Positions 35,216 to 44,767 are shown, counted from the first letter of the stretch. The stretch: DNA of 64,000 nt from Alcanivorax sediminis (GCF_009601165.1 NZ_WIRE01000001.1:2356001-2420000), one strand, 5' to 3'. Made by a program: numbers and translations. Notes: generated by a model not told the origin, from the sequence alone.

Positions 35216-35362
35216 CGAATTAATCATTAAAAATGAATAATTAATAGCTGAGCGAGCAGCGTTTTCAGTTTCAAGTCAAGAGGCCGCGCCCAAGCTTTGG
35301 GCGCGGCCTCTTGCGTTGCAAATTCATAACAAGCGGATCGCAAATTATTAACTATTCATTGC
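35216..35362. repeat. AT-rich inverted-arm element, copy 2
   Basis: The left arm is GAATTAATCATTAAAAATG followed by AATAATTAATAG. The right arm, AAATTATTAACTATTCATTG, contains the stop codon of the leftward TerB gene. The arms are imperfect reverse complements sharing AATGAATA(A/G)TTAATA with copy 1. A 35-bp terminator palindrome lies between them. Confidence 0.6.
35278..35312. terminator. Bidirectional terminator palindrome
   Basis: AAGAGGCCGCGCCCAAG (35278-35294) pairs with TTTGGGCGCGGCCTCTT, a stem of about 16-17 bp between the convergent mlaA and terB genes. Confidence 0.85.
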
Positions 35363-35785
35363 CTTTATTTTTGCCCGAATATAATCCCCGTGTGACACAT
35401 AGAGCAGGTCGCTGACACGGCGGATCATGTGCTCCTCATATACGTCAGCCTTGCCGTCGGCGGCAGCCATGGCCCACATGTCTTCGATCAGTTTTACACG
35501 GGTTTCGGGATCCCAGTGTTCGCGCAACGGTGCGGTGAACTCGAACAGGTCGGTGGCCTGATCCAGGCGGGCCTCAAGCTCTCCCATGATGTCCAGCATT
35601 TCCCCTGGATCAAGGTGCCAGCGGAGGTGAACCGTATCCATCAAATGGCGGATCTCGTCTTCATCTACCTCACCGTCGGTTCTTGCCACTTCCAGCAGTA
35701 GAGCGGCTGCAGCACGATGGAGATCATGCTGCGTGTTTTGGGGTGGCTGCTGATCGGTTCCGAATAGTTGAGTTAGCCAGCGCAA
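35348..35785 (-). CDS. TerB-family protein
   Basis: A 145-residue helical protein. LLLEVARTDGEVDEDEIRHL and MWAMAAADGKADVYEEHMIRRV are the two TerB half-motifs, each with D-G-x-x-D/E-x-x-E acidic residues at helix ends; LLYVSHGDYIRAKIKA closes the domain. TerB-like proteins are linked to tellurite and stress responses at the membrane, but the housekeeping role of stand-alone forms is unknown. It is 9 bp downstream of the transaldolase gene, so the two form an operon. Its last codons (MNS-stop) lie in an AT-rich repeat arm, so the repeat may have replaced the original C-terminus. Confidence 0.85.
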   Translation of the reverse strand: MRWLTQLFGTDQQPPQNTQHDLHRAAAALLLEVARTDGEVDEDEIRHLMDTVHLRWHLDPGEMLDIMGELEARLDQATDLFEFTAPLREHWDPETRVKLIEDMWAMAAADGKADVYEEHMIRRVSDLLYVSHGDYIRAKIKAMNS

Positions 35786-35794
35786 ATCGTCTCC

Positions 35795-36730
35795 TTACTT
35801 GAGTAGTGCCTCGAGTGCCAGCTGGTCCTTGGCAAAACGGCGGATGCCATCTGCCAGCAGGTCACAGGCCATCGGGTCGTCATTCATCTGCCAACGAAAA
35901 AGAGCCTCGTTCACGGGGTGCCAGTTGTTGTCCGGGGCGACCAGCTCCGGGTCCAGTATACGGGTGAGACTGCCATCACGGCCGGCGAGTTCCTCAAGCA
36001 GCGCAGGGCTGATCGTGAGTTTGTCGCAGCCCGCCAGCGCTTCAATCTGATCCGCATTACGGAAACTGGCCCCCATGACAATGGTGTCCAGCCCACGAGC
36101 CTTGAAGGTATTGAAGATTTCCCGCACAGACAGAACCCCGGGGTCTTCATCAGGATGGTTGATCTGCATGCCGTTCTTCAGGTGCCAGTCATAGATGCGG
36201 CCTACAAAAGGAGAGATCAAGGTGGCACCGGCTTCTGCGGCCGCCAGTGCCTGTGTCTGATTGAAGACCAGGGTCACGTTACAGCGCGTGCCTTCCTCTT
36301 CCAGAATCTGGGCTGCCCGAATGCCTTCCCAGGTGCCGGCGATCTTGATCAGGATCCGTGAGGGGTCCACGTCCAGCTCACGGTAGATGCTGATCAGTCG
36401 TCTGCCCTTTTCAACGGTGGCGCGAGTATCAAATGAGAGCCGCGCATCCACTTCGGTGGAAACCAGGCCGGGCACACGTTCAAGAATCGCCTGGCCGGCC
36501 AGGCAGGCACTGGTATCCGTGAGCCAGTCGATCTCACCAGCATGGCCCAGCGCTGCGGCAAGCTCTGACGCCTGATCGAGCAAGTCCCGATAGCGGTCGT
36601 CGCGTGCGGCTGCCAGAAGCAGGGATGGGTTGGTGGTGGCGTCTTCGGGGGCGACGGCTGAAATCATGTCCAGATCACCCGTATCGGCAACCAGAGACGT
36701 CCATTGAGCAAGCTGTTCGCGTTTATTCAC
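35795..36730 (-). CDS. tal: Transaldolase
   Basis: A 311-residue class I aldolase-type enzyme of the non-oxidative pentose phosphate pathway, moving dihydroxyacetone units between sugar phosphates. The Schiff-base lysine is K129 in ILIKIAGTWEG. Other landmarks are EDATTNPSLLL, DWLTDTSACLAG, TLVFNQTQALAAAEAGATLISPFVGR and IVMGASFRN. The length matches E. coli TalB (317). It is first in a tal-terB leftward pair; the upstream gap (36731-36955) holds heptamer repeat copy 3. Confidence 0.96.
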   Translation of the reverse strand: MNKREQLAQWTSLVADTGDLDMISAVAPEDATTNPSLLLAAARDDRYRDLLDQASELAAALGHAGEIDWLTDTSACLAGQAILERVPGLVSTEVDARLSFDTRATVEKGRRLISIYRELDVDPSRILIKIAGTWEGIRAAQILEEEGTRCNVTLVFNQTQALAAAEAGATLISPFVGRIYDWHLKNGMQINHPDEDPGVLSVREIFNTFKARGLDTIVMGASFRNADQIEALAGCDKLTISPALLEELAGRDGSLTRILDPELVAPDNNWHPVNEALFRWQMNDDPMACDLLADGIRRFAKDQLALEALLK

Positions 36731-36825
36731 AGTTTCCGTTCCTTGTGATGTTCTTGGCCAGGCAGGCTACATACCGAGCATGACAGGATTCTTGCTGAGA
36801 GGCGTGAGGGGTGTGAGTGACGAGT

Positions 36826-36885
36826 TGCAAGTTCTAAAACCAAAAGGTTATCGGGGCTCGAAACTCATGACTCGCGACCCGTTAC
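36826..36885. repeat. Dispersed heptamer repeat element, copy 3
   Basis: The left arm is GTGACGAGTTGCAAGTTC, followed by a short AT-rich core with AACCAAAAGGTT, then the right arm CTCGAAACTCATGACTCG. It lies between tal and dusA. Confidence 0.7.
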
Positions 36886-36955
36886 GACTGAGCCGAATCA
36901 TATTGACAGCAAAGCAACCGTAGTGCCGACCTTACCCGAAAGGGGTTGATACAGG

Positions 36956-37984
36956 CTAAGGCAGTTGCGCCAAGGCGTCCATTAGCACTTGTGGGGTAGT
37001 GCCGGGCTTGTGCATGTTTTCACTGAGGTGGCGGCGGAATTTGCGAGCGCCAGGTTCTCCCTGGAACAGGTTGAGGATATGCCGCAGGGAATGCTTGGGG
37101 GCATGGCCAAGTGCATAGCGATGTTCCACGTAGGGCAAGAAGCGTTCAGCAATCTCCCTTCGGCTGGGGACAGGGTGGTCATCACCGAACAGCACGCGAT
37201 CAGCATCCGCCAGGAAATAGGGATTCTGATAGGCCTCACGGCCAATCATGACGCCGTCGACCTCACCCATGTGGTCACGCACATCCTGCAAGGTCCTTAC
37301 TCCGCCGTTGAGGATGATTTCAAGATGGGGAAACGCCTGCTTGATGGCATAGGCGCGCTGGTAGATCAACGGCGGAATTTCGCGGTTTTCCTTGGGTGAC
37401 AAGCCGGAGAGGATGGCCTTGCGGGCATGAATGGTCAGGCTTTTACAGCCCGCCAGCTCCATACGTTCCACAAAACGGAACAGGAAGTCGTAGTCGTCCT
37501 GGTCATCGATGCCAATGCGGGTCTTGACGGTGACGGGCACCGAGACAGAGGCCTGCATGGCTTCCACACACTCTCCGACCAACTCCGGCTCGGCCATGAG
37601 GATGGCGCCAATCTTGCCTTGCTGTACCCGGTCTGACGGGCATCCCACGTTCAGGTTGATCTCGTCATAGCCGTACTGCTCGCTGATCCGTGCGGCCTCT
37701 GCCAGGTCCTTCGGGTCACAGCCACCCAGTTGCAGGGCAACAGGGTGTTCCTCGTCATTAAAGGCCAGGAACCGGTCTCGATCGCCGCGCAGGATGGCCT
37801 GCGCTACCACCATTTCAGTGTACAGCAGGGTATGACGGGTGATCAGGCGTGCCAGGTAACGGTAATCCCGGGTGGTCCATTCCATCATGGGGGCCACACT
37901 GAGTCTGCGATCCAGGGGCTTGATGCTTGATGAGGGAGCGTCGGTCATACGGTTTGGCATGGAGGCTGGGATCAGGTCGCGCAT
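36956..37984 (-). CDS. dusA: tRNA-dihydrouridine(20/20a) synthase
   Basis: Up to 342 residues; the start is uncertain because ATGs at 37984, 37960 and 37948 are all in frame and none has a clear ribosome site. The FMN-dependent Dus barrel begins at RRLSVAPMMEWTTRDYRYL. DEINLNVGCPSDRV holds the catalytic cysteine (C115 in the longest form). TVKTRIGIDDQDDYDFL and IHARKAILSGLSPKENREI mark the DusA subgroup, which reduces U20 and U20a in tRNA D-loops. It is divergent from the SulP gene and not in an operon. Confidence 0.95.
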   Translation of the reverse strand: MRDLIPASMPNRMTDAPSSSIKPLDRRLSVAPMMEWTTRDYRYLARLITRHTLLYTEMVVAQAILRGDRDRFLAFNDEEHPVALQLGGCDPKDLAEAARISEQYGYDEINLNVGCPSDRVQQGKIGAILMAEPELVGECVEAMQASVSVPVTVKTRIGIDDQDDYDFLFRFVERMELAGCKSLTIHARKAILSGLSPKENREIPPLIYQRAYAIKQAFPHLEIILNGGVRTLQDVRDHMGEVDGVMIGREAYQNPYFLADADRVLFGDDHPVPSRREIAERFLPYVEHRYALGHAPKHSLRHILNLFQGEPGARKFRRHLSENMHKPGTTPQVLMDALAQLP

Positions 37985-38128
37985 TGTCGCATGTTGTGGT
38001 GTTCGGGCGTAGCCCCTGCTGACGGGCTGCCTGTCGTGTCAAGGCAGGATCTGCTAGACTCCGCGCCCTTTCAGCGCCGGTGAATTGTGTATTGCCAGGC
38101 GTCTTGCATTGTCTCAGGGTACTCACTC

Positions 38129-39610
38129 ATGTTTCGTTCTATCCAGCAGGAATGGTTCAGCAACATCCGTGCAGATGTGCTGGCTGGCACCGTCGTTGCG
38201 CTGGCCTTGATCCCGGAAGCCATCGCTTTCTCGATCATTGCCGGGGTTGATCCAAAAGTGGGGCTGTATGCCTCTTTCTGTATTGCTGTGGTGACGGCTT
38301 TTGCGGGCGGGCGTCCGGGAATGATCTCTGCGGCGACCGCGGCCATGGCGCTGTTGATGACAGACCTGGTGGCAGACCATGGTCTCCAGTACCTGTTGGC
38401 TGCCACCGTGCTAACGGGGGTGTTCCAGATCATTGCCGGTTATATCAGGCTGGATCGACTGATGCGCTTTGTCTCCCGTTCGGTGGTCACGGGTTTCGTG
38501 AATGCGCTGGCCGTGTCGATCTTTCTGGCCCAGCTACCGGAGCTGACCAACGTCACCTGGCATGTCTATGCCCTGACGGGGCTTGGCCTGGGGATCATCT
38601 ATCTGCTTCCCTATCTGACCAAGGCTGTGCCATCGCCGTTGATTTCCATCATCGTGGTAACGGCCATTGCGCTTTGGATTGGTATAGACGTTCCCACTGT
38701 GGGCGACAAAGGGGCCTTGCCGGACAGTCTGCCGCTGTTCCTGTTACCGGATATCCCCCTGAACCTGGAAACCTTGCAAATCATCCTGCCTTACTCTCTG
38801 GGCCTGGCTGTGGTCGGTCTGCTGGAATCCATGATGACAGCCACCATCGTGGATGAGCTTACCGACACCTCCAGCAACAAGAACCGTGAGTGCAAGGGGC
38901 AGGGCATCGCCAACATCGCTGCAGGCTTGCTGGGCGGCATGGCGGGCTGCGCCATGATTGGCCAGTCCGTGATCAACGTGAAATCCGGTGGCCGCAAACG
39001 TCTTTCCACCCTGGTGGCCGGGGTATTCCTGCTGATTCTGGTGGTTTTCCTTGGCAAGTGGGTGTCCATGATCCCCATGGCGGCGCTGGTGGCGGTAATG
39101 ATCATGGTATCCATTGGTACCTTCAGCTGGGAGTCCATCACCAATACGGTCAAGCACCCTCTGAGCAGCACGGTAGTGATGTTGGCGACGGTGGCGGGCA
39201 CCCTGGCGACCCATAACCTGGCAATCGGGGTCGGCGTTGGTGTGGTTCTGAGTGCACTTTTCTATGCCAACAAAGTTGGCCGGGTTTTCTACGTGCAGGC
39301 AGTGGAAGACGAGACCGATGGCCGCCGTGTTTATCAGGTGGTCGGGCAGGTTTTCTTTACCTCGGCAGAGCAGTTCATCGCTTCCTTTGATTTCAAGGAG
39401 GCGGTTGATAAGGTCACTATTGATGTACATCGAGCGCATTTCTGGGACATCACTGCGATTGGTGCTCTGGATAAGGCCGTGATCAAGTTCCGCCGGGAAG
39501 GGACCGAGGTCGATATCATCGGTTTGAATGAAGCCAGTGCGACTCTGGTGGACAAGTTCGGTGTGCACGACAAGCCGGCCGAAGTAGAAAAGCTGATGGG
39601 TGGCCACTGA
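38129..39610 (+). CDS. SulP-family anion transporter with STAS domain
   Basis: A 493-residue inner-membrane protein from ATG 38129. The N-terminal [34 protein letters not shown] is the SulP signature, followed by [17 protein letters not shown] and about 11-12 membrane segments. A C-terminal STAS domain spans about residues 400-480 ([23 protein letters not shown]). Family members carry sulfate, bicarbonate or dicarboxylates. The subgroup cannot be told from sequence alone, although short SulP proteins paired with a universal stress protein gene are often bicarbonate carriers. The Usp gene begins 16 bp after its stop. Confidence 0.9.
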   Translation: MFRSIQQEWFSNIRADVLAGTVVALALIPEAIAFSIIAGVDPKVGLYASFCIAVVTAFAGGRPGMISAATAAMALLMTDLVADHGLQYLLAATVLTGVFQIIAGYIRLDRLMRFVSRSVVTGFVNALAVSIFLAQLPELTNVTWHVYALTGLGLGIIYLLPYLTKAVPSPLISIIVVTAIALWIGIDVPTVGDKGALPDSLPLFLLPDIPLNLETLQIILPYSLGLAVVGLLESMMTATIVDELTDTSSNKNRECKGQGIANIAAGLLGGMAGCAMIGQSVINVKSGGRKRLSTLVAGVFLLILVVFLGKWVSMIPMAALVAVMIMVSIGTFSWESITNTVKHPLSSTVVMLATVAGTLATHNLAIGVGVGVVLSALFYANKVGRVFYVQAVEDETDGRRVYQVVGQVFFTSAEQFIASFDFKEAVDKVTIDVHRAHFWDITAIGALDKAVIKFRREGTEVDIIGLNEASATLVDKFGVHDKPAEVEKLMGGH

Positions 39611-39626
39611 GCCCGGGAGAGATTCG

Positions 39627-40466
39627 ATGACTAACGTAATTGCGTGTATTGATGGCTCTTCGTCAACGGCTTCCGTTTGTGATTACTCTGCGTGGGCGGC
39701 ACAACGCCTGGAAGCACCACTGACGCTGTTGCACGTACTGGACCATTCCCGTTATCCGGTGGAAGCCGATTTCAGCGGCAATCTGTCATTGGGTGGACGA
39801 GAACACCTGATGCAGGAGCTGGCTGATCTGGATGCACAGCGTAACCGGCTGGCTCTGGAGCAGGGCAAGCTAATGCTGGAGGCTGCCCGGGAGCGTGTGG
39901 TGGCGGATGGCGTCAGTGATCCTCAACAGCGTCAGCGCCATGGCGACCTGGTCGAATCCCTGACGGAGCTGGAAGACGAGATGCGTCTGCTGGTTATTGG
40001 CAAGCAGGGTGAGGAGCACGACGGCATTGGTGCCCGGCTTGGCGATAATGTGGAGAAGGTGATCCGCGCAATTCATCGCCCGATCCTGGTTGCCGCGGGT
40101 GAGTTCCGCGCCCCGCAAACCATCATGCTGGCCTATGACGGCAGCGAAACCACTCGCAAGGGCGTTGGCATGCTGGCTGACAGCCCGTTGTTCAAAGGGC
40201 TGGATTGTCACCTGGTGGCAGTGGGGCCTCGTGAAGTGGATCTGAACTGGGCTGCAGACAAGCTGACAGCCTCAGGACTTGAGGTGCGAACGGCGATGTT
40301 GGATGGCGAGGTGGAGCCTGAGCTCCACAAATACCAACGTGCGCATAGTGTTGACCTTATTGTCATGGGCGCCTATGGCCATTCCCGTATTCGTGAATTT
40401 CTGGTGGGCAGCACTACCAATAAAATGATTCGCGAAGCGTCTGTGCCGCATCTTCTCCTGCGCTAA
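39627..40466 (+). CDS. Tandem universal stress protein (UspE-like)
   Basis: A 279-residue protein with two Usp domains. The first (about 1-150) starts NVIACIDGSSSTASVCDYSAWAA and ends RAIHRPILVAAG. The second (about 155-279) starts TIMLAYDGSETTRKGVGM and has VDLIVMGAYGHSRIREFLVGSTTNKMIREASVPHLLL. The second domain retains the G-x2-G-x9-GS pattern used to bind ATP; the first is less complete. A GGGAGAG ribosome site lies 10 bp upstream. It is probably co-transcribed with the SulP gene and may regulate it. Confidence 0.92.
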   Translation: MTNVIACIDGSSSTASVCDYSAWAAQRLEAPLTLLHVLDHSRYPVEADFSGNLSLGGREHLMQELADLDAQRNRLALEQGKLMLEAARERVVADGVSDPQQRQRHGDLVESLTELEDEMRLLVIGKQGEEHDGIGARLGDNVEKVIRAIHRPILVAAGEFRAPQTIMLAYDGSETTRKGVGMLADSPLFKGLDCHLVAVGPREVDLNWAADKLTASGLEVRTAMLDGEVEPELHKYQRAHSVDLIVMGAYGHSRIREFLVGSTTNKMIREASVPHLLLR

Positions 40467-40481
40467 TCTACCCTCAGAAAA

Positions 40482-40506
40482 GGGGCTGTCCCGCAGCCCC
40501 GTCCCT
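40482..40506 (+). terminator. Possible terminator after Usp gene
   Basis: GGGGCTG (40482-40488) and CAGCCCC (40494-40500) form a hairpin followed by GTCCCTTT, a weak T-tract. Confidence 0.5.
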
Positions 40507-40635
40507 TTCCCAGCCAGCTGCTCGCTGGTGATAGTCAAGAGGTGGGGCCGCCACATCATGTGTCGATGCCCGGCACCCGAGATGATGGCAGTTTGATGCC
40601 CTTCGTCGTCCAATCATGACATTCAGTCAGCAAAG

Positions 40636-40651
40636 TGTGACCTGAATCACA
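40636..40651 (+). promoter_or_regulatory. CRP/Vfr-type cAMP-receptor binding site
   Basis: TGTGA-CCTGAA-TCACA matches the CRP half-site consensus TGTGA-N6-TCACA at all ten fixed bases. It is 127 bp upstream of the diguanylate cyclase start, on the strand of that gene's leader. Confidence 0.65.
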
Positions 40652-40777
40652 TTTCGTGCCTAATCTGAACTTGCCCCTCAACGTTATTTGCCAGGCATCA
40701 CATCGGGCTCAGCCCCGTTTTGTGGTTCAGCATAAACAGACCAAGGACTTGGTCTTTGATGAAGAGTTCAGCGAGTC

Positions 40778-42196
40778 ATGACGGATAATGACTTTGATGC
40801 CGCCTCAAATTTTGTGCAGGAAAAGCCCTGGCGACTGGTCAATATTGTCCAGTCTTTAAGACCCTATCTCGCCGGTGGGGGGATCGCGGTAGGTAGCGGT
40901 TGCTTGTGGGGGTATTGGGTTGGCTATGAATGGTTTTACCGCCCCATTTCCCCCGGGCCGGCAACCCATCCACTTACCGCCCTTTGTCTGCTGTTGCTTG
41001 GCACAAGTGCGCTGCTGATCAACCGGTCGACAATCTTCAGAGGGCTATCCACAGGGCTGATATTCGTGGTGCTTGCCTTCTGCCTTGTCTGGTTTGTGGA
41101 CCTGACCTTTCCTGTTCATATCTCACCTTTCATTACACCGTTCCAGGGGAGTGTCACCCTTGATATTCAGCATGGGAAATCGAACTCTCTGGGCCTGAAC
41201 TCCCTGGTCTTGTTGGTTGGTACTGCGGCTTCGTTGATTTTCTACAACGCGAGGTATTTGGCCGCCGCACAGGCATTCAGTTTTCTGGCTGCATTTATTC
41301 CCGCGGTGTCTCTGGTCGGTTACCTGTATGGGGTAGAGAATCTGTATGGAGCAATGTCGTTATGGACCGCATTGGCCGGTGTCTGTGTCGGCCTGAGTGC
41401 TTTATGCATGACCGCAGAGGGAGGCTTGCTGCGTTACGTGCTAAGTCCCTATTCATGGGGATGGGTGTTTCGCACCCAGTCAGTATTGGGCCTGATCTTT
41501 CCGTTAGCGCTGGGATTTCTGATTCTTGAAGTTATGCGGCTCAATGACCATCGGGTCTTTGGCGTCTATGTGGTTGGCAATATCTGGTTCATCCTATTGA
41601 TGGTGGGAGTGTCCTCCTTTTTTCTTGAGAAGGTTGATCAGCAGCGGCGTAGAAGCGAACTGAAACTGTTGGAGGCCGCGACCCAGGATCAGCTCACAGG
41701 GTTGGCAAACAGACGAAAGTTTTTTGAATTTGGGCGCTATGAGATTCAGAGAATAGATCGCTCAAATAATAACGGTTTGTGGTTGCTCATGATGGACCTT
41801 GATCACTTCAAGAACATCAATGACGCCGCCGGGCATGATATGGGTGACAAGGTGCTTGTGATGGTAAGCCGTGCGATGCAGAAATCGGTTCGCAGCGTTG
41901 ACCTTGTCAGCCGTCTTGGCGGAGAGGAGTTTGCGGTTTTGTTGCCAGACTCCACACCAGATGGGGCAGAGCATGTTGCCAACCGTATACTCGCGTCGGT
42001 GAATAGTCTGTGTATTCTGGGATGGACGGACATCCATGGCCCTGTGACATTATCTATTGGATGTTCCCGAATTACTCCCGGCTCCACATTGGAGGACGGA
42101 ATGAAAAGCGCAGACAGCGCGCTCTATGAGGCGAAACGGAACGGCCGCAATCAATTGCTGATGGCGGATTCAGCGGGTCAATCGCAGTATCAGTAA
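40778..42196 (+). CDS. Membrane-bound diguanylate cyclase (GGDEF)
   Basis: A 472-residue protein with about eight membrane helices in the first 290 residues (VGSGCLWGYWVGYEWF, LTALCLLLLGTSALLI and so on), a short coiled linker (KVDQQRRRSELKLLEAATQ), then a GGDEF domain (about 300-465). The active-site loop is SRLGGEEFAVLLPD, an intact GGEEF, and DLDHFKNINDAAGHDMGD supplies the metal-binding Asp. It should make c-di-GMP in response to a signal sensed in the membrane. No RxxD inhibitory site is apparent before GGEEF. The membrane part is not one of the named MASE domains I can recognise with confidence. A CRP-type box upstream suggests cAMP control. Confidence 0.92.
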   Translation: MTDNDFDAASNFVQEKPWRLVNIVQSLRPYLAGGGIAVGSGCLWGYWVGYEWFYRPISPGPATHPLTALCLLLLGTSALLINRSTIFRGLSTGLIFVVLAFCLVWFVDLTFPVHISPFITPFQGSVTLDIQHGKSNSLGLNSLVLLVGTAASLIFYNARYLAAAQAFSFLAAFIPAVSLVGYLYGVENLYGAMSLWTALAGVCVGLSALCMTAEGGLLRYVLSPYSWGWVFRTQSVLGLIFPLALGFLILEVMRLNDHRVFGVYVVGNIWFILLMVGVSSFFLEKVDQQRRRSELKLLEAATQDQLTGLANRRKFFEFGRYEIQRIDRSNNNGLWLLMMDLDHFKNINDAAGHDMGDKVLVMVSRAMQKSVRSVDLVSRLGGEEFAVLLPDSTPDGAEHVANRILASVNSLCILGWTDIHGPVTLSIGCSRITPGSTLEDGMKSADSALYEAKRNGRNQLLMADSAGQSQYQ

Positions 42197-42217
42197 GGGC
42201 CTCTTTGAGGCCCTTAC
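42193..42217. terminator. Bidirectional terminator
   Basis: GTAAGGGCCTC-TTT-GAGGCCCTTAC, a perfect 11-bp stem between two convergent genes. Confidence 0.8.
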
Positions 42218-42231
42218 TTGCTTGCGGAAGG

Positions 42232-42783
42232 TTACTCCACGGTGATGGTGATGGTCTCGGACATGACCGGTGGTTCATGGGGGATATGACGGTAATCACC
42301 CAGCAAAAGTTGCAGGGTGTGAGTGCCTGGGGTCAGTTCAAGAGTGGTGCTGGTCTGACCTTTGCCAAAATGCACCACGTTATCGTTGGCGGGCAGGGGC
42401 ATGCCCATGTCCGGGGCTTCTGCCAGGTCGATCAGCAGGTGGTGATGGCCACTGTTTTCCTGCTCGGTACCAGCAGGGACCACATCCATGCCTTCCAGGC
42501 TGAATTCGATGGTGACCGGGCTGGTTACGGTGTCACCGTCTACCGGCGTCACGAAAGAGACTTTGGCGCCTTCCGGGGCGGTGGAGCGAGCGATTTGCGG
42601 AGCAGCCTCTTCTGCCTCGGCACTTTCCATGGCCGCCATGTCGTGGCCGGAATGATCTTCCGCTACGGGAGCCCCGTTTTCTGCCTCGCTGGCCATGGGC
42701 TCCTGATTGTCCGAACAGGCTTGCAGCAGGGTAGTGCTGGCAACCAGTGCGACGAGAAGGGAACGCTGGAACGGGATACGCAT
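42232..42783 (-). CDS. DUF4399 lipoprotein
   Basis: A 183-residue protein starting at 42783 (AAGGA nine bases upstream). Signal with lipobox LLQAC, then an acidic, Met/His-containing linker (DHSGHDMAAMESAEAEEA), then the DUF4399 domain: VSFVTPVDGDTVTSPVTIEF, GMDVVPAGTE, NSGHHHLLID, and THTLQLLLGDYRHIPH. The conserved histidines of the last two motifs look like a metal or ligand site, but the family has no assigned role. The gene is convergent with the diguanylate cyclase and divergent from gltX. Confidence 0.88.
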   Translation of the reverse strand: MRIPFQRSLLVALVASTTLLQACSDNQEPMASEAENGAPVAEDHSGHDMAAMESAEAEEAAPQIARSTAPEGAKVSFVTPVDGDTVTSPVTIEFSLEGMDVVPAGTEQENSGHHHLLIDLAEAPDMGMPLPANDNVVHFGKGQTSTTLELTPGTHTLQLLLGDYRHIPHEPPVMSETITITVE

Positions 42784-42943
42784 GCTAGTTTCCTTATGGA
42801 GGTTTTTGCCGATGTAATGTGGCGGCAATGGGCAGCCACAATCCGATAAGAGCTCAACAATAGCAGAATGGAGGGGGCTGGCGTCTACATGGCGCACGTT
42901 TTGACAGGTATAATCCGCGCCAGTTTGCACATATGGAGTCAGC

Positions 42944-44428
42944 ATGACTGTTCGCACACGCGTTGCCCCGTCCCCCACTGGTGATCCCCATGTAGGTACC
43001 GCCTACATTGCCCTTTTCAATCGCTGCTTTGCTCACCAGCACGGTGGTCAGTTCATTCTGCGCATCGAAGATACGGATCAGACCCGCTCTACCAATGAGT
43101 CCGAGCAGATGATTCTGGATTCACTCAAGTGGTTGGGGTTGACCTGGGATGAAGGCCCGGATGTGGGTGGTCCTCATGGTCCTTATCGCCAGAGTGAGCG
43201 TAAGGACATTTACCGGGAATATGCAGAGACGCTGATCGAGAAGGGCCACGCGTTCAAATGCTACCGCACCAGTGAAGAGCTGGACGTGCTGCGTGCAGGG
43301 CTGAAAGAGCAGGGGCAAAACCGTGCGCTCAAGCCCCAGGACCTGGAATTACCTGCGGAAGAGCAGGCTCGCCGGGAAGCCGATAACGCCCCATACGTGA
43401 TTCGCATGCGTGTGCCGTTCGATGGTCGCTGTGAAATCCAGGATATGTTACGCGGCACGGTGGAACTGGACTGGTCCCTGGTGGATGCCCAGATCCTGCT
43501 CAAGTCCGATGGCATGCCAACCTATCACCTGGCCAACATTGTTGATGACCACCTGATGGAAATCACCCATGTCATCCGTGGTGAGGAATGGTTGAATTCG
43601 GCGCCCAAGCACAAGCTGCTGTACGAATATTTTGGCTGGCAAATGCCGGTCCTGTGTCATATGCCGCTGCTTCGCAATCCGGATAAATCCAAACTCAGCA
43701 AGCGCAAGAATCCCACCAGTATCCTGTTCTATCAACGCATGGGCTATCTGCCAGAGGCTTTGGTGAATTACCTGGGGCGCATGGGCTGGTCCATGCCGGA
43801 TGAGAGTGAGAAGTTCACTCTTGAGCAGATGCAGGCCGCTTTCGATATTCAGCGTGTGTCACTGGGTGGCCCGGTGTTTGATGTGGAGAAGCTGAGCTGG
43901 CTTAACGGCCAGTGGCTGCGTGAGCAGAGTGATGAGCAATTCCTCGACTCCCTTCTCAACTGGGCCTACAACCGCGACTACGCCATGAAGATCATTCCTC
44001 ATCTGCGTCAGCGGGTGGAGACCCTTTCGGAAGTGGCAGACAAGGCGGCTTTCTGTTTCAACGGCATGCCCGCCATTAGCCTTTCAAGCTTTGAGCACAA
44101 GCAATACAGCCATGAGGACATGGTGGTCTGGCTGCAGTACTTGCTGTGGACCTATGAGGCGCGTAGCGAATGGACACGTGATGGCTTGTTTGCAGATGCC
44201 AAGGCCATTGCGGATGCCCTGGACGTGAAGATCAAGGACTTCCTGCTGCCGGTGTTTATCGCGATTGCAGGCACCAGCGCCAGTTTCTCGGTGGTGGATT
44301 CCATGGAAATCATCGGCTCTGATGTCAGCCGTGCCCGTATTCGTCATGCCATCGAGGTGCTGGGCGGGGTGTCCAAGAAGCAGATGAAGAAGCTGGAGAA
44401 AGCGTACCGCGATCTGCCGGTGGGCTGA
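42944..44428 (+). CDS. gltX: Glutamyl-tRNA synthetase
   Basis: A 494-residue class I synthetase that charges tRNA-Glu. The HIGH motif appears as [13 protein letters not shown] and the KMSKS loop as KLSKRKN, both normal for the Pseudomonas-type Glt[10 protein letters not shown] and RQSERKDIY are in place. The zinc-binding insertion of the E. coli enzyme is absent, as in Pseudomonas. A tRNA-Glu gene lies 340 bp downstream, but a repeat element and a separate promoter stand between them, so they are not co-transcribed in an obvious way. Confidence 0.97.
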   Translation: MTVRTRVAPSPTGDPHVGTAYIALFNRCFAHQHGGQFILRIEDTDQTRSTNESEQMILDSLKWLGLTWDEGPDVGGPHGPYRQSERKDIYREYAETLIEKGHAFKCYRTSEELDVLRAGLKEQGQNRALKPQDLELPAEEQARREADNAPYVIRMRVPFDGRCEIQDMLRGTVELDWSLVDAQILLKSDGMPTYHLANIVDDHLMEITHVIRGEEWLNSAPKHKLLYEYFGWQMPVLCHMPLLRNPDKSKLSKRKNPTSILFYQRMGYLPEALVNYLGRMGWSMPDESEKFTLEQMQAAFDIQRVSLGGPVFDVEKLSWLNGQWLREQSDEQFLDSLLNWAYNRDYAMKIIPHLRQRVETLSEVADKAAFCFNGMPAISLSSFEHKQYSHEDMVVWLQYLLWTYEARSEWTRDGLFADAKAIADALDVKIKDFLLPVFIAIAGTSASFSVVDSMEIIGSDVSRARIRHAIEVLGGVSKKQMKKLEKAYRDLPVG

Positions 44429-44439
44429 GTGGCGTGTTG

Positions 44440-44536
44440 ACAGAGTTTCGAGTTGCGAGAAGCGAGTTTCGAAGAGCAAAACAGGAAACCCGTGCCAGCA
44501 GGAAGGTTTTCGTAACTCGAAACTCGTCACTCGCTA
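44440..44536. repeat. Dispersed heptamer repeat element, copy 4
   Basis: The left arm is GAGTTTCGAGTTGCGAG with GCGAGTTTCG. The core, GCAAAACAGGAAACCCGTGCC, resembles the core of copy 1 (GCAAAACCTAAAACCCGTTGCC). The right arm is AACTCGAAACTCGTCACTCG. It lies between gltX and the tRNA operon. Confidence 0.75.
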
Positions 44537-44617
44537 CTGCTTTTGTCCAGTTTTTCAGCAACTTGCCCAGAATGTAGGCAAACAGACTGCATTCTGAAAA
44601 AAAGCACCTGTTGGCGC

Positions 44618-44645
44618 TTGACAGGTTGGGGGTGGCCGGTAGAAT
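44618..44645 (+). promoter_or_regulatory. Promoter of tRNA-Ala/tRNA-Glu operon
   Basis: Consensus TTGACA (44618-44623), a 16-bp spacer and TAGAAT (44640-44645), followed by a GC-rich discriminator (ACGCCGC) typical of stringently controlled stable RNA genes. About 41 bp before the first tRNA. Confidence 0.85.
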
Positions 44646-44686
44646 ACGCCGCACCTACCGAGACGCACATTGTCTCACTGGTACCT

Positions 44687-44762
44687 GGGGCTATAGCTCA
44701 GCTGGGAGAGCGCAACACTGGCAGTGTTGAGGTCAGCGGTTCGATCCCGCTTAGCTCCACCA
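44687..44762 (+). tRNA. tRNA-Ala (GGC)
   Basis: A 76-nt cloverleaf: GGGGCTATAGCTCAGCTGGG, anticodon stem CAACA/TGTTG with GGC, T-loop GGTTCGATCCC and an encoded CCA. Anticodon GGC reads GCC. Confidence 0.95.
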
Positions 44763-44767
44763 AATAC

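Larger units (their letters stand above)
40467..40777. other. Gene-free interval upstream of diguanylate cyclase
   Basis: This 311-bp gap contains a terminator-like hairpin and a perfect CRP-type site. No coding frame is convincing. Confidence 0.65.

Noticed and set aside
42232..42978. A 248-residue start for the DUF4399 lipoprotein
   Set aside because: The extra 65 residues overlap the gltX start and hide the lipoprotein signal; the start at 42783 has a good ribosome site.
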